The translations under genes were made by a program, and so were the position numbers. DNA of 8,609 nucleotides from Candidatus Aenigmatarchaeota archaeon (lineage in GTDB: Archaea > Aenigmatarchaeota > Aenigmatarchaeia > QMZP01): assembly GCA_003663225.1 (NCBI GenBank), contig QMZP01000026.1, forward strand, positions 1 through 8,609, read 5' to 3'. The notes under the pieces are model-generated. The model had not been told where the DNA came from. It did no database searches and worked only from the letters and a program-made list of their open reading frames with translations. Shown here piece by piece: positions 1-5,953 of the stretch. Within the stretch, counting starts at the first letter, position 1, and every line of letters starts with the position of its first letter.

Positions 1-703
1 TGAAAGTCCTGCTGCTCACATGCCTGCCTTTGGGACCGAGGTACGGGTATGGCAGCGATATGCTCTCTATCCCGTGCTTCCTAAGCTCTTCCACACCCTC
101 CTTGGAGTGGCATATGACCGTTCTTATGGCATCAGATGAAAGCCATCTCTTCCTCAGCCTCTTCTCGGCGAGCAGGCCCGGCAGAAGGACAGGCGTAATC
201 ACCCGGCTGCCCATCTTCCTGGCCACACATCTTGAGCATTTTAGTATGCTCTGCTCGCCTGTGCACGGGGTATACGGCTCTGACCTGTTAAGCATGTCCT
301 TTGAGAAGCATATGGGCCAGTAATCATGCACATCCAGGACCACGGGCAGCACCATCGATTCAGCCGCCTGCAGCGGGGCGAACGACAGGTGAACGAGATT
401 GTTTATGTACACCAGGTCGACCTTCTCTTTCCTGTATATCCCCTCTATACCCTTCTTCAGCTTCTTGTTCCTGAACATCCATGGCACGGTGAGGCCGTGG
501 AATTGGTACCTATGAGAAGAATGAAACGGTGATGACTTTATCTTATGTGACCTGAACCTTCCCCTCCCTTGTCCCTGTTCCGTGGTGAGCACCACTATCT
601 CGTGCCCCCTCGATTCCATATCCTTCGCAAGCTCTCTGAGGAATATCTCGGCCCCGCCAGTGACATACGGGTCGAAGAACTCGCTGACTATCGCTATCTT
701 CAT
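1..703 (-). CDS. GT4-family glycosyltransferase, N-terminal part (runs off the left edge)
   Basis: The reading frame stays open for 234 codons from an ATG at 703 to the window edge, so the C-terminal half with the donor-binding domain is missing. The visible part is the acceptor-side Rossmann domain of a GT-B, GT4-type enzyme. It starts MKIAIVSEFFDPYVTGGAE, with the glycine pair at residues 16-17, and has VDLVYINN at 95-102 and HDYWPICF at 126-133. The HDYW signature and the cysteines after it (C132, C147, C156, C159, the last two as CSRC) recall a GT4 subgroup with a Cys cluster at this place. It probably transfers a sugar from a nucleotide donor to a lipid-linked or cell-surface glycan at the inner membrane face. 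Its ATG overlaps the stop of the deacetylase gene (ATGA), and GGAGGG lies 5 nt upstream, so it is the third gene of a coupled operon. Family call is firm; substrate unknown. Confidence 0.88.
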   Translation of the reverse strand, partial: MKIAIVSEFFDPYVTGGAEIFLRELAKDMESRGHEIVVLTTEQGQGRGRFRSHKIKSSPFHSSHRYQFHGLTVPWMFRNKKLKKGIEGIYRKEKVDLVYINNLVHLSFAPLQAAESMVLPVVLDVHDYWPICFSKDMLNRSEPYTPCTGEQSILKCSRCVARKMGSRVITPVLLPGLLAEKRLRKRWLSSDAIRTVICHSKEGVEELRKHGIESISLPYPYLGPKGRHVSSRTF

Positions 704-1419
704 GGCTTCCCTCCTAATACACTGTCCACGCCCTGGCTAACCGTAATGGCTTTCGCTCCCATATCCTTTATAGTCCTGCAGACCTCTTCAAAGCCCCTGA
801 TACCCATGGCATCATCCCTTGATATTTCGTTCCCTTTCGCCATGCCTCTTATCGACGACAGAAATGTCCTGTTGCGTGCAGACCTGTGCAGTTTGGAGCG
901 GAGAAGCCATGCGGCCAGGTGCGCCCTGGGAACGGTATTCGGCCCATGGTAGACCAATATAGCCCATTCCCTATCCCTGAGCCTCCCCAGCATATCACTA
1001 TCAGCAGACCTTAGCAGGAAGGGGTCAGAGCCGCTCGTGTTGAAACCCTTATCCGTATAAGTGCGCGCGCTTTCATAGTGCCTCTTCACGGCATCGACTA
1101 CCCGCTTGTCATAATCCCCGGCAGGATAGGCGAAGCTCCTGGCACCGAACTTCTCTAGAATCTTGCGCGATTTGGCGAGCTCATCCTCCAGGAGCCTGGG
1201 CCTGAGCATGGTCATGTGCGGGTGGGTATGGGTATGGCTGCCTATCTCATGCCCGTTGTCATGAAGCCCCCTGAGCTCGTCCCATCCCATCTTACCCTTC
1301 ATGCCTATCTGGCTGGTCGTTATGTAGAATGTTGCCTTGAAACCGAACATCTCAAGGACCGGGAGGTACCGCTCATATTGTTCCATGTTGCCGTCGTCAA
1401 ATGTAATCGAAACGTTCAT
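700..1419 (-). CDS. Polysaccharide deacetylase (NodB/CE4 fold), predicted cytoplasmic
   Basis: This 239-residue protein has the NodB homology motifs in order: TFDDG at residues 6-10 (metal-binding/catalytic Asp pair), SHTHTHP at 61-67 (the H-T-x-x-H metal pair H62/H66), FAYPAGDY at 96-103, and LVYHG at 155-159. Family members remove N-acetyl groups from GlcNAc-type sugars, or related acyl groups, in a metal-dependent reaction. The protein starts directly at the first catalytic strand with no signal peptide or membrane segment, so it should act inside the cell, as rhizobial NodB does. A basic stretch at about 160-185 follows motif LVYHG before the usual C-terminal helix and strand. It sits 4 nt after the Alg13-like gene and overlaps the next GT4 gene by ATGA, which points to a glycan intermediate as substrate. 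The start is supported by GGTGAT just upstream. The exact substrate cannot be read from sequence. Confidence 0.88.
   Translation of the reverse strand: MNVSITFDDGNMEQYERYLPVLEMFGFKATFYITTSQIGMKGKMGWDELRGLHDNGHEIGSHTHTHPHMTMLRPRLLEDELAKSRKILEKFGARSFAYPAGDYDKRVVDAVKRHYESARTYTDKGFNTSGSDPFLLRSADSDMLGRLRDREWAILVYHGPNTVPRAHLAAWLLRSKLHRSARNRTFLSSIRGMAKGNEISRDDAMGIRGFEEVCRTIKDMGAKAITVSQGVDSVLGGKP
709..714 (-). promoter_or_regulatory. Shine-Dalgarno site of the partial GT4 gene
   Basis: The minus strand reads GGAGGG, then a 5-nt spacer, then the ATG at 703. It lies inside the last codons of the deacetylase gene. It supports the 703 start and re-initiation across the ATGA overlap. Confidence 0.75.
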
Positions 1420-1422
1420 TGC

Positions 1423-1428
1423 ATCACC
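1423..1428 (-). promoter_or_regulatory. Shine-Dalgarno site of the deacetylase gene, overlapping a stop codon
   Basis: The minus strand reads GGTGAT-GCA-ATG. GGTGAT is the full complement of the archaeal 16S tail (ATCACC). The TGA inside it (1426-1424) is the stop codon of the Alg13-like gene, which suggests translational coupling. Confidence 0.75.
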
Positions 1429-1903
1429 TGTCTAGAAAGCGCATTATATCCTTAACAACACCACTGCTGGATCTTGTGGTCTTCGGCTTCCACCCACTCT
1501 CAACCCTCTGGATGCATTGAAGCATGCTGTTTTTGTCCATCGCTACAAGCACCTTCCCCTGTGATTCCAGCACCTTTACCGTGTCCACCTGATGGTCATT
1601 CGTGTGTTCACCCAGCCTCTTCAGCCTCGGGACGGCTATGAACGGGGTCGAGTACTGCAGTGATGTGAGAATGGAGCCTATACCCCCGTGGGATATGACG
1701 CACCCCGCTTCCTTGTTTAGCCTGTTTATCTCTTCCCATGAAGTGAACCCGAAGCACTCCTCAACATTCTTTGGCTTGTAGCTGCCATATCCGGTCTGTG
1801 CCACTACACGGTCCTTTATCTTGCCCTCTCCCTTGAGCTCATCGACAATCCTGACAACCCGGTCGAATCCGTCGTCAGACGAGCCGACTGAAACCAGTAT
1901 CAT
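1424..1903 (-). CDS. Alg13/PssE/EpsF-like glycosyltransferase (GT28 C-terminal domain only)
   Basis: The protein has 159 residues, the usual size of a stand-alone Alg13-type catalytic subunit. It opens MILVSVGSSDDGFDRVV, which matches the family start (M-I-x-V-T/S-V-G, then FDR at 13-15). It carries the donor-binding signature CVISHGGIGS at 68-77 and HTNDHQ at 100-105. Such proteins bind a UDP-sugar and work only with a membrane-anchored Alg14/PssD-type partner that binds the lipid acceptor, giving the second sugar on a polyprenyl-diphosphate carrier. No partner gene is next to it: downstream is the deacetylase and upstream the divergent GT4 gene. It is the first gene of its operon. A GGAGG site 4 nt before ATG 1903 and a TATA-like box at 1932-1945 give a predicted leader of only about 10 nt. 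The family is clear; UDP-GlcNAc as donor is a family-based guess. Confidence 0.85.
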   Translation of the reverse strand: MILVSVGSSDDGFDRVVRIVDELKGEGKIKDRVVAQTGYGSYKPKNVEECFGFTSWEEINRLNKEAGCVISHGGIGSILTSLQYSTPFIAVPRLKRLGEHTNDHQVDTVKVLESQGKVLVAMDKNSMLQCIQRVESGWKPKTTRSSSGVVKDIMRFLDR

Positions 1904-1907
1904 ACCG

Positions 1908-1912
1908 CCTCC
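1908..1912 (-). promoter_or_regulatory. Shine-Dalgarno site of the Alg13-like gene
   Basis: GGAGG on the minus strand is followed by the 4-nt spacer CGGT and ATG 1903. It would lie within a very short 5' leader if the TATA-like box at 1932-1945 is used. Confidence 0.65.
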
Positions 1913-1931
1913 GCTTTGATAACTCTTTCGG

Positions 1932-1945
1932 TTTATTTAAATAAA
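1932..1945. promoter_or_regulatory. Palindromic TATA-like box in the divergent promoter region
   Basis: TTTATTTAAATAAA is a perfect 14-bp palindrome, so it looks the same to TBP on both strands. Its centre is about 35 nt before ATG 1903, which puts minus-strand transcription start near 1912. In the plus direction it would start transcription near 1964 and give a leader of about 36 nt for the GT4 gene at 2000. The same 11-mer TTTATTTAAAT occurs before the membrane-protein gene at 8583-8593. No mapped start supports it. Confidence 0.6.
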
Positions 1946-1969
1946 AGATGAATGAGTGGTTCAGTTCGC

Positions 1970-1977
1970 TTATTAAA
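1970..1977 (+). promoter_or_regulatory. TATA-like box for the plus-strand GT4 gene
   Basis: TTATTAAA is centred about 26 nt before ATG 2000, the distance expected between an archaeal TATA box and the transcription start. The transcript would then begin at or near the start codon (leaderless), which fits the lack of a good ribosome site before it. Confidence 0.5.
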
Positions 1978-1980
1978 CGA

Positions 1981-1990
1981 TTCCCGGGAA
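1981..1990. promoter_or_regulatory. 10-bp palindrome, candidate operator
   Basis: TTCCCGGGAA is a perfect inverted repeat lying between the TATA-like box and ATG 2000. A regulator bound here would block the promoter. The palindrome does not extend further, and no second copy was noticed, so the role is speculative. Confidence 0.25.
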
Positions 1991-1999
1991 AAATTATAC

Positions 2000-3085
2000 A
2001 TGAAGGTGCTCCACGTTTCGCACAACTTCTATCCAGTCACCGGAGGCATAGAGAAGAACATTGGGGACATATGCAGGGGCATGTCCGAACTGGGCCACCA
2101 GAGCGATGTACTGTGCCTGAAGGAACGGGGGATGCCTGAGCATGAGGTACATAACGGCATAAACATATACCGTAAGGGGGCACTGGACCTCAGGTTCTAC
2201 AAGATATCCCCCAGAATACTTGGCATCATAAAAGAGTATGACATTGTACACGTCCATGGCTTGGGTTTCTTCTCTGATTATCTCGCGGTCACGAAGAAGA
2301 TTCACAAGAAGCCGCTCGTCTTATCAACCCACGGCGGCATATTCCACACCAAGAGCCTGTCATGGGCGAAAAGGCCATACTTCTATCTGTGGTCCAGGCT
2401 GGCGCTCAGGGCATTTGACAGGATTGTAGCTGTCAGCAGGAGCGACATGGAGCTCTTCTCGGGCATAACGGACAAAATGACATTCATACCGGACAGCGTT
2501 GATCATGGGAAGTTTTCGTCCATAAAAAGGGATGCTGAGAAGGGGATATTCATATTCGTCGGGAGGATGTCCAAGAACAAACGCATAGACAGGCTGATCA
2601 GGGCATTCAGCGTTGTCAACATATCAGCCAAAGGGTCGATGCTCTTCATAATAGGGGAGGACTGGGATAACCAGAAGGGGATGCTGTCTTCCCTTGCAAA
2701 GGAGCTTGGTATCGACAGGAACGTCGTCTTTACAGGCAGAATAGACAACGGCAACCTAACCCAGTTCTTCAAGCGTGCACCGTTCTTCCTTTCGGCATCG
2801 GAATATGAAGGGTTCGGGATATCGGTCCTTGAGGCGATGGCGGCCGGCATACCAGTGATAGTGAACGACATAGACGCCTTCAACACGTTCGTGGAGGACG
2901 GCAGGAGCGGCTTCATAATAGATTACTCAAAGCCACACGAGGCCGGGAGAAAGATACTGGGGATAATGGGGAGAGACGACCTTCAATTGATATCTGCCAC
3001 AGCCAAGGAGGTATCGAAAGAATATGATTATAAATCAGCTGCAAAGAAGCTCGAGATTCTCTACAACGACGTCATGACTTCCTGA
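2000..3085 (+). CDS. GT4-family glycosyltransferase (single-gene unit)
   Basis: This complete GT-B enzyme has 361 residues from ATG 2000. The N-terminal domain opens MKVLHVSHNFYPVTGGIEKN (glycine pair 15-16), then DIVHVHG at 81-87 and LSTHGG at 108-113. The C-terminal domain carries FVGRMSKNKRIDRLI at 186-200, with R189 and K194 in the usual diphosphate-binding places, and the E-x7-E motif EGFGISVLE at 270-278. It is predicted to be a retaining nucleotide-sugar transferase acting at the membrane face on a glycan acceptor. An in-frame ATG at 1952 would add 16 residues unlike the family start and lies upstream of the likely transcription start, so 2000 was chosen. It is the only plus-strand gene here: divergent from the Alg13-like operon and tail-to-tail with the next GT4 gene, overlapping it by 25 bp. 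Sugar specificity is unknown. Confidence 0.92.
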   Translation: MKVLHVSHNFYPVTGGIEKNIGDICRGMSELGHQSDVLCLKERGMPEHEVHNGINIYRKGALDLRFYKISPRILGIIKEYDIVHVHGLGFFSDYLAVTKKIHKKPLVLSTHGGIFHTKSLSWAKRPYFYLWSRLALRAFDRIVAVSRSDMELFSGITDKMTFIPDSVDHGKFSSIKRDAEKGIFIFVGRMSKNKRIDRLIRAFSVVNISAKGSMLFIIGEDWDNQKGMLSSLAKELGIDRNVVFTGRIDNGNLTQFFKRAPFFLSASEYEGFGISVLEAMAAGIPVIVNDIDAFNTFVEDGRSGFIIDYSKPHEAGRKILGIMGRDDLQLISATAKEVSKEYDYKSAAKKLEILYNDVMTS

Positions 3086-4131
3086 TAGAGGGACCATGTC
3101 CTCTCTGCTTCCTTGTCAAGGGTAAATTCCCTGGAAGCACTGACAGCTCTTGCGGACATCCTTTTCGCCGTGGCATCCTTTGTAAGAGTCTCTATGATAG
3201 CATCCGATATGATCTTGGGGCTATCGAAAGGTACTACGAGTGCGCCGCCCGAGAACATGCTGAGGGGCTTGGACACTATTGTTGGAATCCCGCATCCCAT
3301 TGCCTCTATCACTGGATAACCGAACCCCTCGTAGCGTGACGGGAAAACGAACACGTCGGCGCTGTTATACAGCAGCGGCATCTTCTCTTCAGGCACATTA
3401 CTGAAATGCCGTATGTCCATCCCTTTCTTCATCCTGTCATACTCTTTGTTTGTGCTCCCGACCCTTACGAGTATGGCATCATCCACAGATGACGTGACAG
3501 CCCGCTGGGCTTCAAGAAGGAGAGGGATGTTCTTCCTGGGCTCTTCACTGCCGACATGCAGCACCATCTTACATTCCTCAGGAAGGCCCATCTCCCTCCT
3601 GCACTTGGCCTTGTCCATGGGCATGTACAGCCTGTTATCGAAACCATGTGGTATTATGCTGACCTTATCCTTCGGGATATCCACGTGCTCCATGAGGTCT
3701 TTATGTGACATCTCTGATATTGCTATTATCCTGTCGGCGTCTTTGTAAGATTTTATCATCTTCTTTACGAAGAATCTGAGGAACATGGGATACTCGTCCG
3801 GGAACAGCAGCGGCGCCAGGTCATGGTGCGTTATTACACAAGGCTTCCTGAACCTGGCAAGCCTCGCCAGGTATTGGGATGATGCGTGATACAGCTCATA
3901 TCCTCTACCCACGCTCTTTGGTATGCTATAGTATGCGGAAAGCGTCCTGCCAGCTATAGGGTATCTGGGGCTTTTCAGAACACGTGTGTTGGCCCTCCCC
4001 ACATCCTCCCCTTCTTGGGAGAATTGGATGAGCTCTACCTCCCTGCCGGAATCCGAGAACCTGTCTATGAGGGAGAAGGCGTATTTCCCTATGCCGGTAT
4101 CGGGTCGGAAGTTGTTGACTATGCCTATCAT
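3061..4131 (-). CDS. GT4-family glycosyltransferase, last gene of the amino-sugar operon
   Basis: This 356-residue GT-B enzyme starts MIGIVNNFRPDTGIGKYAF, with the G-I-G acceptor-loop motif at 13-15. THHDLAP at 101-107 and SIIPHGFD at 158-165 follow, then the donor-domain signature HVGSEEPRKNIPLLLEA at 192-208 and the E-x7-E motif EGFGYPVIE at 268-276. This pattern, with EPRKN and SRYEGFG, is common in mannosyl- and rhamnosyltransferase-like GT4 enzymes, but the sugar cannot be assigned. A GTG at 4152 would add seven residues; ATG 4131 is preferred because it gives the family start and has a purine-rich GGAAGGGAAG stretch before it. The ATG follows the GT2 stop codon by one base (TAGCATG), so translation is likely coupled. 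Its last 25 bp overlap the end of the convergent GT4 gene. Confidence 0.92.
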   Translation of the reverse strand: MIGIVNNFRPDTGIGKYAFSLIDRFSDSGREVELIQFSQEGEDVGRANTRVLKSPRYPIAGRTLSAYYSIPKSVGRGYELYHASSQYLARLARFRKPCVITHHDLAPLLFPDEYPMFLRFFVKKMIKSYKDADRIIAISEMSHKDLMEHVDIPKDKVSIIPHGFDNRLYMPMDKAKCRREMGLPEECKMVLHVGSEEPRKNIPLLLEAQRAVTSSVDDAILVRVGSTNKEYDRMKKGMDIRHFSNVPEEKMPLLYNSADVFVFPSRYEGFGYPVIEAMGCGIPTIVSKPLSMFSGGALVVPFDSPKIISDAIIETLTKDATAKRMSARAVSASREFTLDKEAERTWSLYQEVMTSL

Positions 4132-4132
4132 G

Positions 4133-5047
4133 CTATCTTCCCTTCCTTGCACTGTTAGACAGTGCGTAAACGAGCAGGCCGTGTATCATGGCGAATCCTG
4201 ATATGGCATGCGTTATCACCTTGGCCATGTTCCATCCCCGGTTCTTCGCTAAGGTCGTCAGGAATATCACGATAAATGGAAGCGCTGTTATGATGAACGC
4301 GTGCGAAACAGCTATCATGGGAACTGTAAGCAATGAAAGGGAATATGCCGGCATGGCGTAAGTGCTGACGATGCCCCTGGCAAGCCCCTTCCCTTTCAGT
4401 CTCTTCATGTACAGCACCGACGTCCTGCCATACCATTTCTTCTGCTTGTATAGCTCCCTTAGGCTGCTCGCAGCCCTGCCTGTCCAGTATGCGTCCGGGA
4501 CGCGCTTCTCCTTCATTCCATTCTTCCTGGCGTATTCACTCACGGACTCAGCAAAAAGCGTATCCTCGCCATACCCTATCAGCTGGTATCCTCCAACCGC
4601 CTTGAACACGGACTTCCTGACGAACGTTGGGTGTATGGACATGCCGGAATCATCGCTGACTATCTTCTCTACAAGAGTGCCCCTGGCTGTCCTGTAGCCG
4701 GCATAGACGGATGCTGTGTTCTTGTCAAAGGCCTTGGCCCCGAGCTCTATGAAACCCGGGTTCACGCCTATGGAATCAGCATCCAGGAAGCACAATATGT
4801 CGGCATCCGCATAATAAGCCCCCTGGTTCCATGCGTTGGCAGGACAACGGTCCTTTTTGGGCCCCTGTTCCTGTAGCACGGTAGCACCCGCATCCTCGGC
4901 TCTCTTTACCGTGTTATCAGTGCTGCCGCCATCTATTACGATTATCTCCTTGTTCTTGTAGGTGTTTTTGTTCAATGATTCCAGAAGCTGTCCAAGGGTA
5001 CCCTCCTCGTTGAGAGTTGGTATCAGAACCGCTACCTTCCTTGACAT
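4133..5047 (-). CDS. GT2-family glycosyltransferase with C-terminal membrane helices
   Basis: This 304-residue protein begins with a GT-A domain: VAVLIPTLNEE at 5-15, IVIDGGSTDNT at 36-46, and the metal-binding DxD motif in FLDADS (D89, D91). YGEDTLFAES in the middle gives the catalytic E-D pair, and KQKKWYGRT resembles the family's Q-x-x-R/K-W region. About 231-266 and 277-296 are strongly hydrophobic and make two or three membrane helices, followed by a basic end (SARKGR). It should be an inner-face, membrane-anchored transferase acting on a polyprenyl-linked acceptor. The start lies 6 nt after the oxidoreductase stop codon. No strong ribosome site is seen (only AGGAAG, rather far upstream), so it probably depends on coupling with the gene before it. 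Donor and acceptor are unknown. Confidence 0.9.
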   Translation of the reverse strand: MSRKVAVLIPTLNEEGTLGQLLESLNKNTYKNKEIIVIDGGSTDNTVKRAEDAGATVLQEQGPKKDRCPANAWNQGAYYADADILCFLDADSIGVNPGFIELGAKAFDKNTASVYAGYRTARGTLVEKIVSDDSGMSIHPTFVRKSVFKAVGGYQLIGYGEDTLFAESVSEYARKNGMKEKRVPDAYWTGRAASSLRELYKQKKWYGRTSVLYMKRLKGKGLARGIVSTYAMPAYSLSLLTVPMIAVSHAFIITALPFIVIFLTTLAKNRGWNMAKVITHAISGFAMIHGLLVYALSNSARKGR

Positions 5048-5053
5048 ATGCGA

Positions 5054-5953
5054 CTAAAGCTTCCTTATGTTCTGCACAGCCCTGACAACGTCCGCTCCTA
5101 TGTCAGCCCTTGCTATCGGCTCCCTTTTGTCCTCTATGCAACCCATAAAGTCCTCGAGCTCCTCCCTTATCGTGTTGCTCTCGGATATCTCTATCTCCCG
5201 GTCTTCCAGGGTGTTGTTGTCCCTCAGCTTTACCTTTTGCATGACGAGCTTGACAAACACGGTCTTATTGGACCCGACTATTAGCATGTCCCTGGCTTTC
5301 TCGGGAGTCAGCCAGCTGAGGTCAAAATGAACCACGGTGCTACCAAGCGTGCCGTTCACAAAAGCAATCTCCTCGTTCTCCTGCCTGAATCCCCTTGCGA
5401 GCGCAGACATGTTGTCAGGCAGACGGCCGAAGATGAAATGCAGTATGTCCAGGGGATGTATCGCGAGGTCGAAGAGTATGTCCCTGTCCTTGAAGATGGG
5501 CTCAAGGTAAGTCCATGACATCTTAACTGCCAGTATGTCCCCCAGTTCGCCGCCATCCACGAGTTCCTTTACCTTCCTTACTGCGTTATTGAACCTGTAA
5601 AGGTGACCGACTGCCAACACGAGTCCCCTGCTCTTCGCTATCTCTATGAGCTCCCTGGCCTTGTCATAATCCAGCGTCATCGGCTTCTCGACCAGTACAT
5701 TCTTGCCCGCGTGCAGGCATTCCTTGCATATGTCATAGTGCGTCTTGTTCGGTGTGCATATGCTTACACCCTTTATGTTGTCATCAGAAAGTATGTCATT
5801 GTAGTCCCTGGTAGTCTTGCAGTTGAACCTCTCCTTGCATTCCTTGAGGTTCGAATCTATGAGGTCTGACACAGTGACAGAAGCACCGGTCTGCGTATAT
5901 TCGTCTGCGTGCTTCTTGCCCCAGTAACCGGCGCCTATCACACCGACATTCAT
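5054..5953 (-). CDS. Gfo/Idh/MocA-family sugar oxidoreductase (WlbA/WbpB-like)
   Basis: The 299-residue protein has an N-terminal NAD(P)-binding Rossmann fold with GVIGAGYWG at 4-12, the EKP motif at 89-91 (catalytic Lys90), and VGHLYRFNNAV at 115-125. DLAIHPLD at 162-169 holds the catalytic-site His166 and Asp pair. Members oxidise a sugar hydroxyl to a ketone. When paired with a DegT-type aminotransferase, the usual job is 3-oxidation of a nucleotide sugar, such as UDP-N-acetylglucosaminuronate in the WlbA/WbpB branch. The pairing here is direct: its ATG overlaps the aminotransferase stop as ATGA, with GAGGGTGG upstream. It is slightly shorter than many relatives (310-350 residues), with no motif missing. 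An inositol or other sugar dehydrogenase role is not excluded by sequence alone. Confidence 0.88.
   Translation of the reverse strand: MNVGVIGAGYWGKKHADEYTQTGASVTVSDLIDSNLKECKERFNCKTTRDYNDILSDDNIKGVSICTPNKTHYDICKECLHAGKNVLVEKPMTLDYDKARELIEIAKSRGLVLAVGHLYRFNNAVRKVKELVDGGELGDILAVKMSWTYLEPIFKDRDILFDLAIHPLDILHFIFGRLPDNMSALARGFRQENEEIAFVNGTLGSTVVHFDLSWLTPEKARDMLIVGSNKTVFVKLVMQKVKLRDNNTLEDREIEISESNTIREELEDFMGCIEDKREPIARADIGADVVRAVQNIRKL

Noticed and set aside
569..952. A 127-codon plus-strand open frame.
   Set aside because: It is antisense to the GT4/deacetylase junction, where the minus-strand motifs and ribosome sites are convincing.
1952..1999. An upstream in-frame ATG that would lengthen the plus-strand GT4 protein by 16 residues.
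   Set aside because: The extra residues do not fit the family N-terminus, and the ATG lies before both predicted plus-strand transcription starts.
2503..2916. A 137-codon minus-strand open frame.
   Set aside because: It is a shadow of the donor-binding domain of the plus-strand GT4 gene and has no motif of its own.
3087..3104. A possible hairpin (AGAGGGAC / GTCCTCT) just after the plus-strand GT4 stop codon, considered as a terminator.
   Set aside because: The stem is short and bulged, has no T-tract after it, and lies within the coding sequence of the convergent gene.
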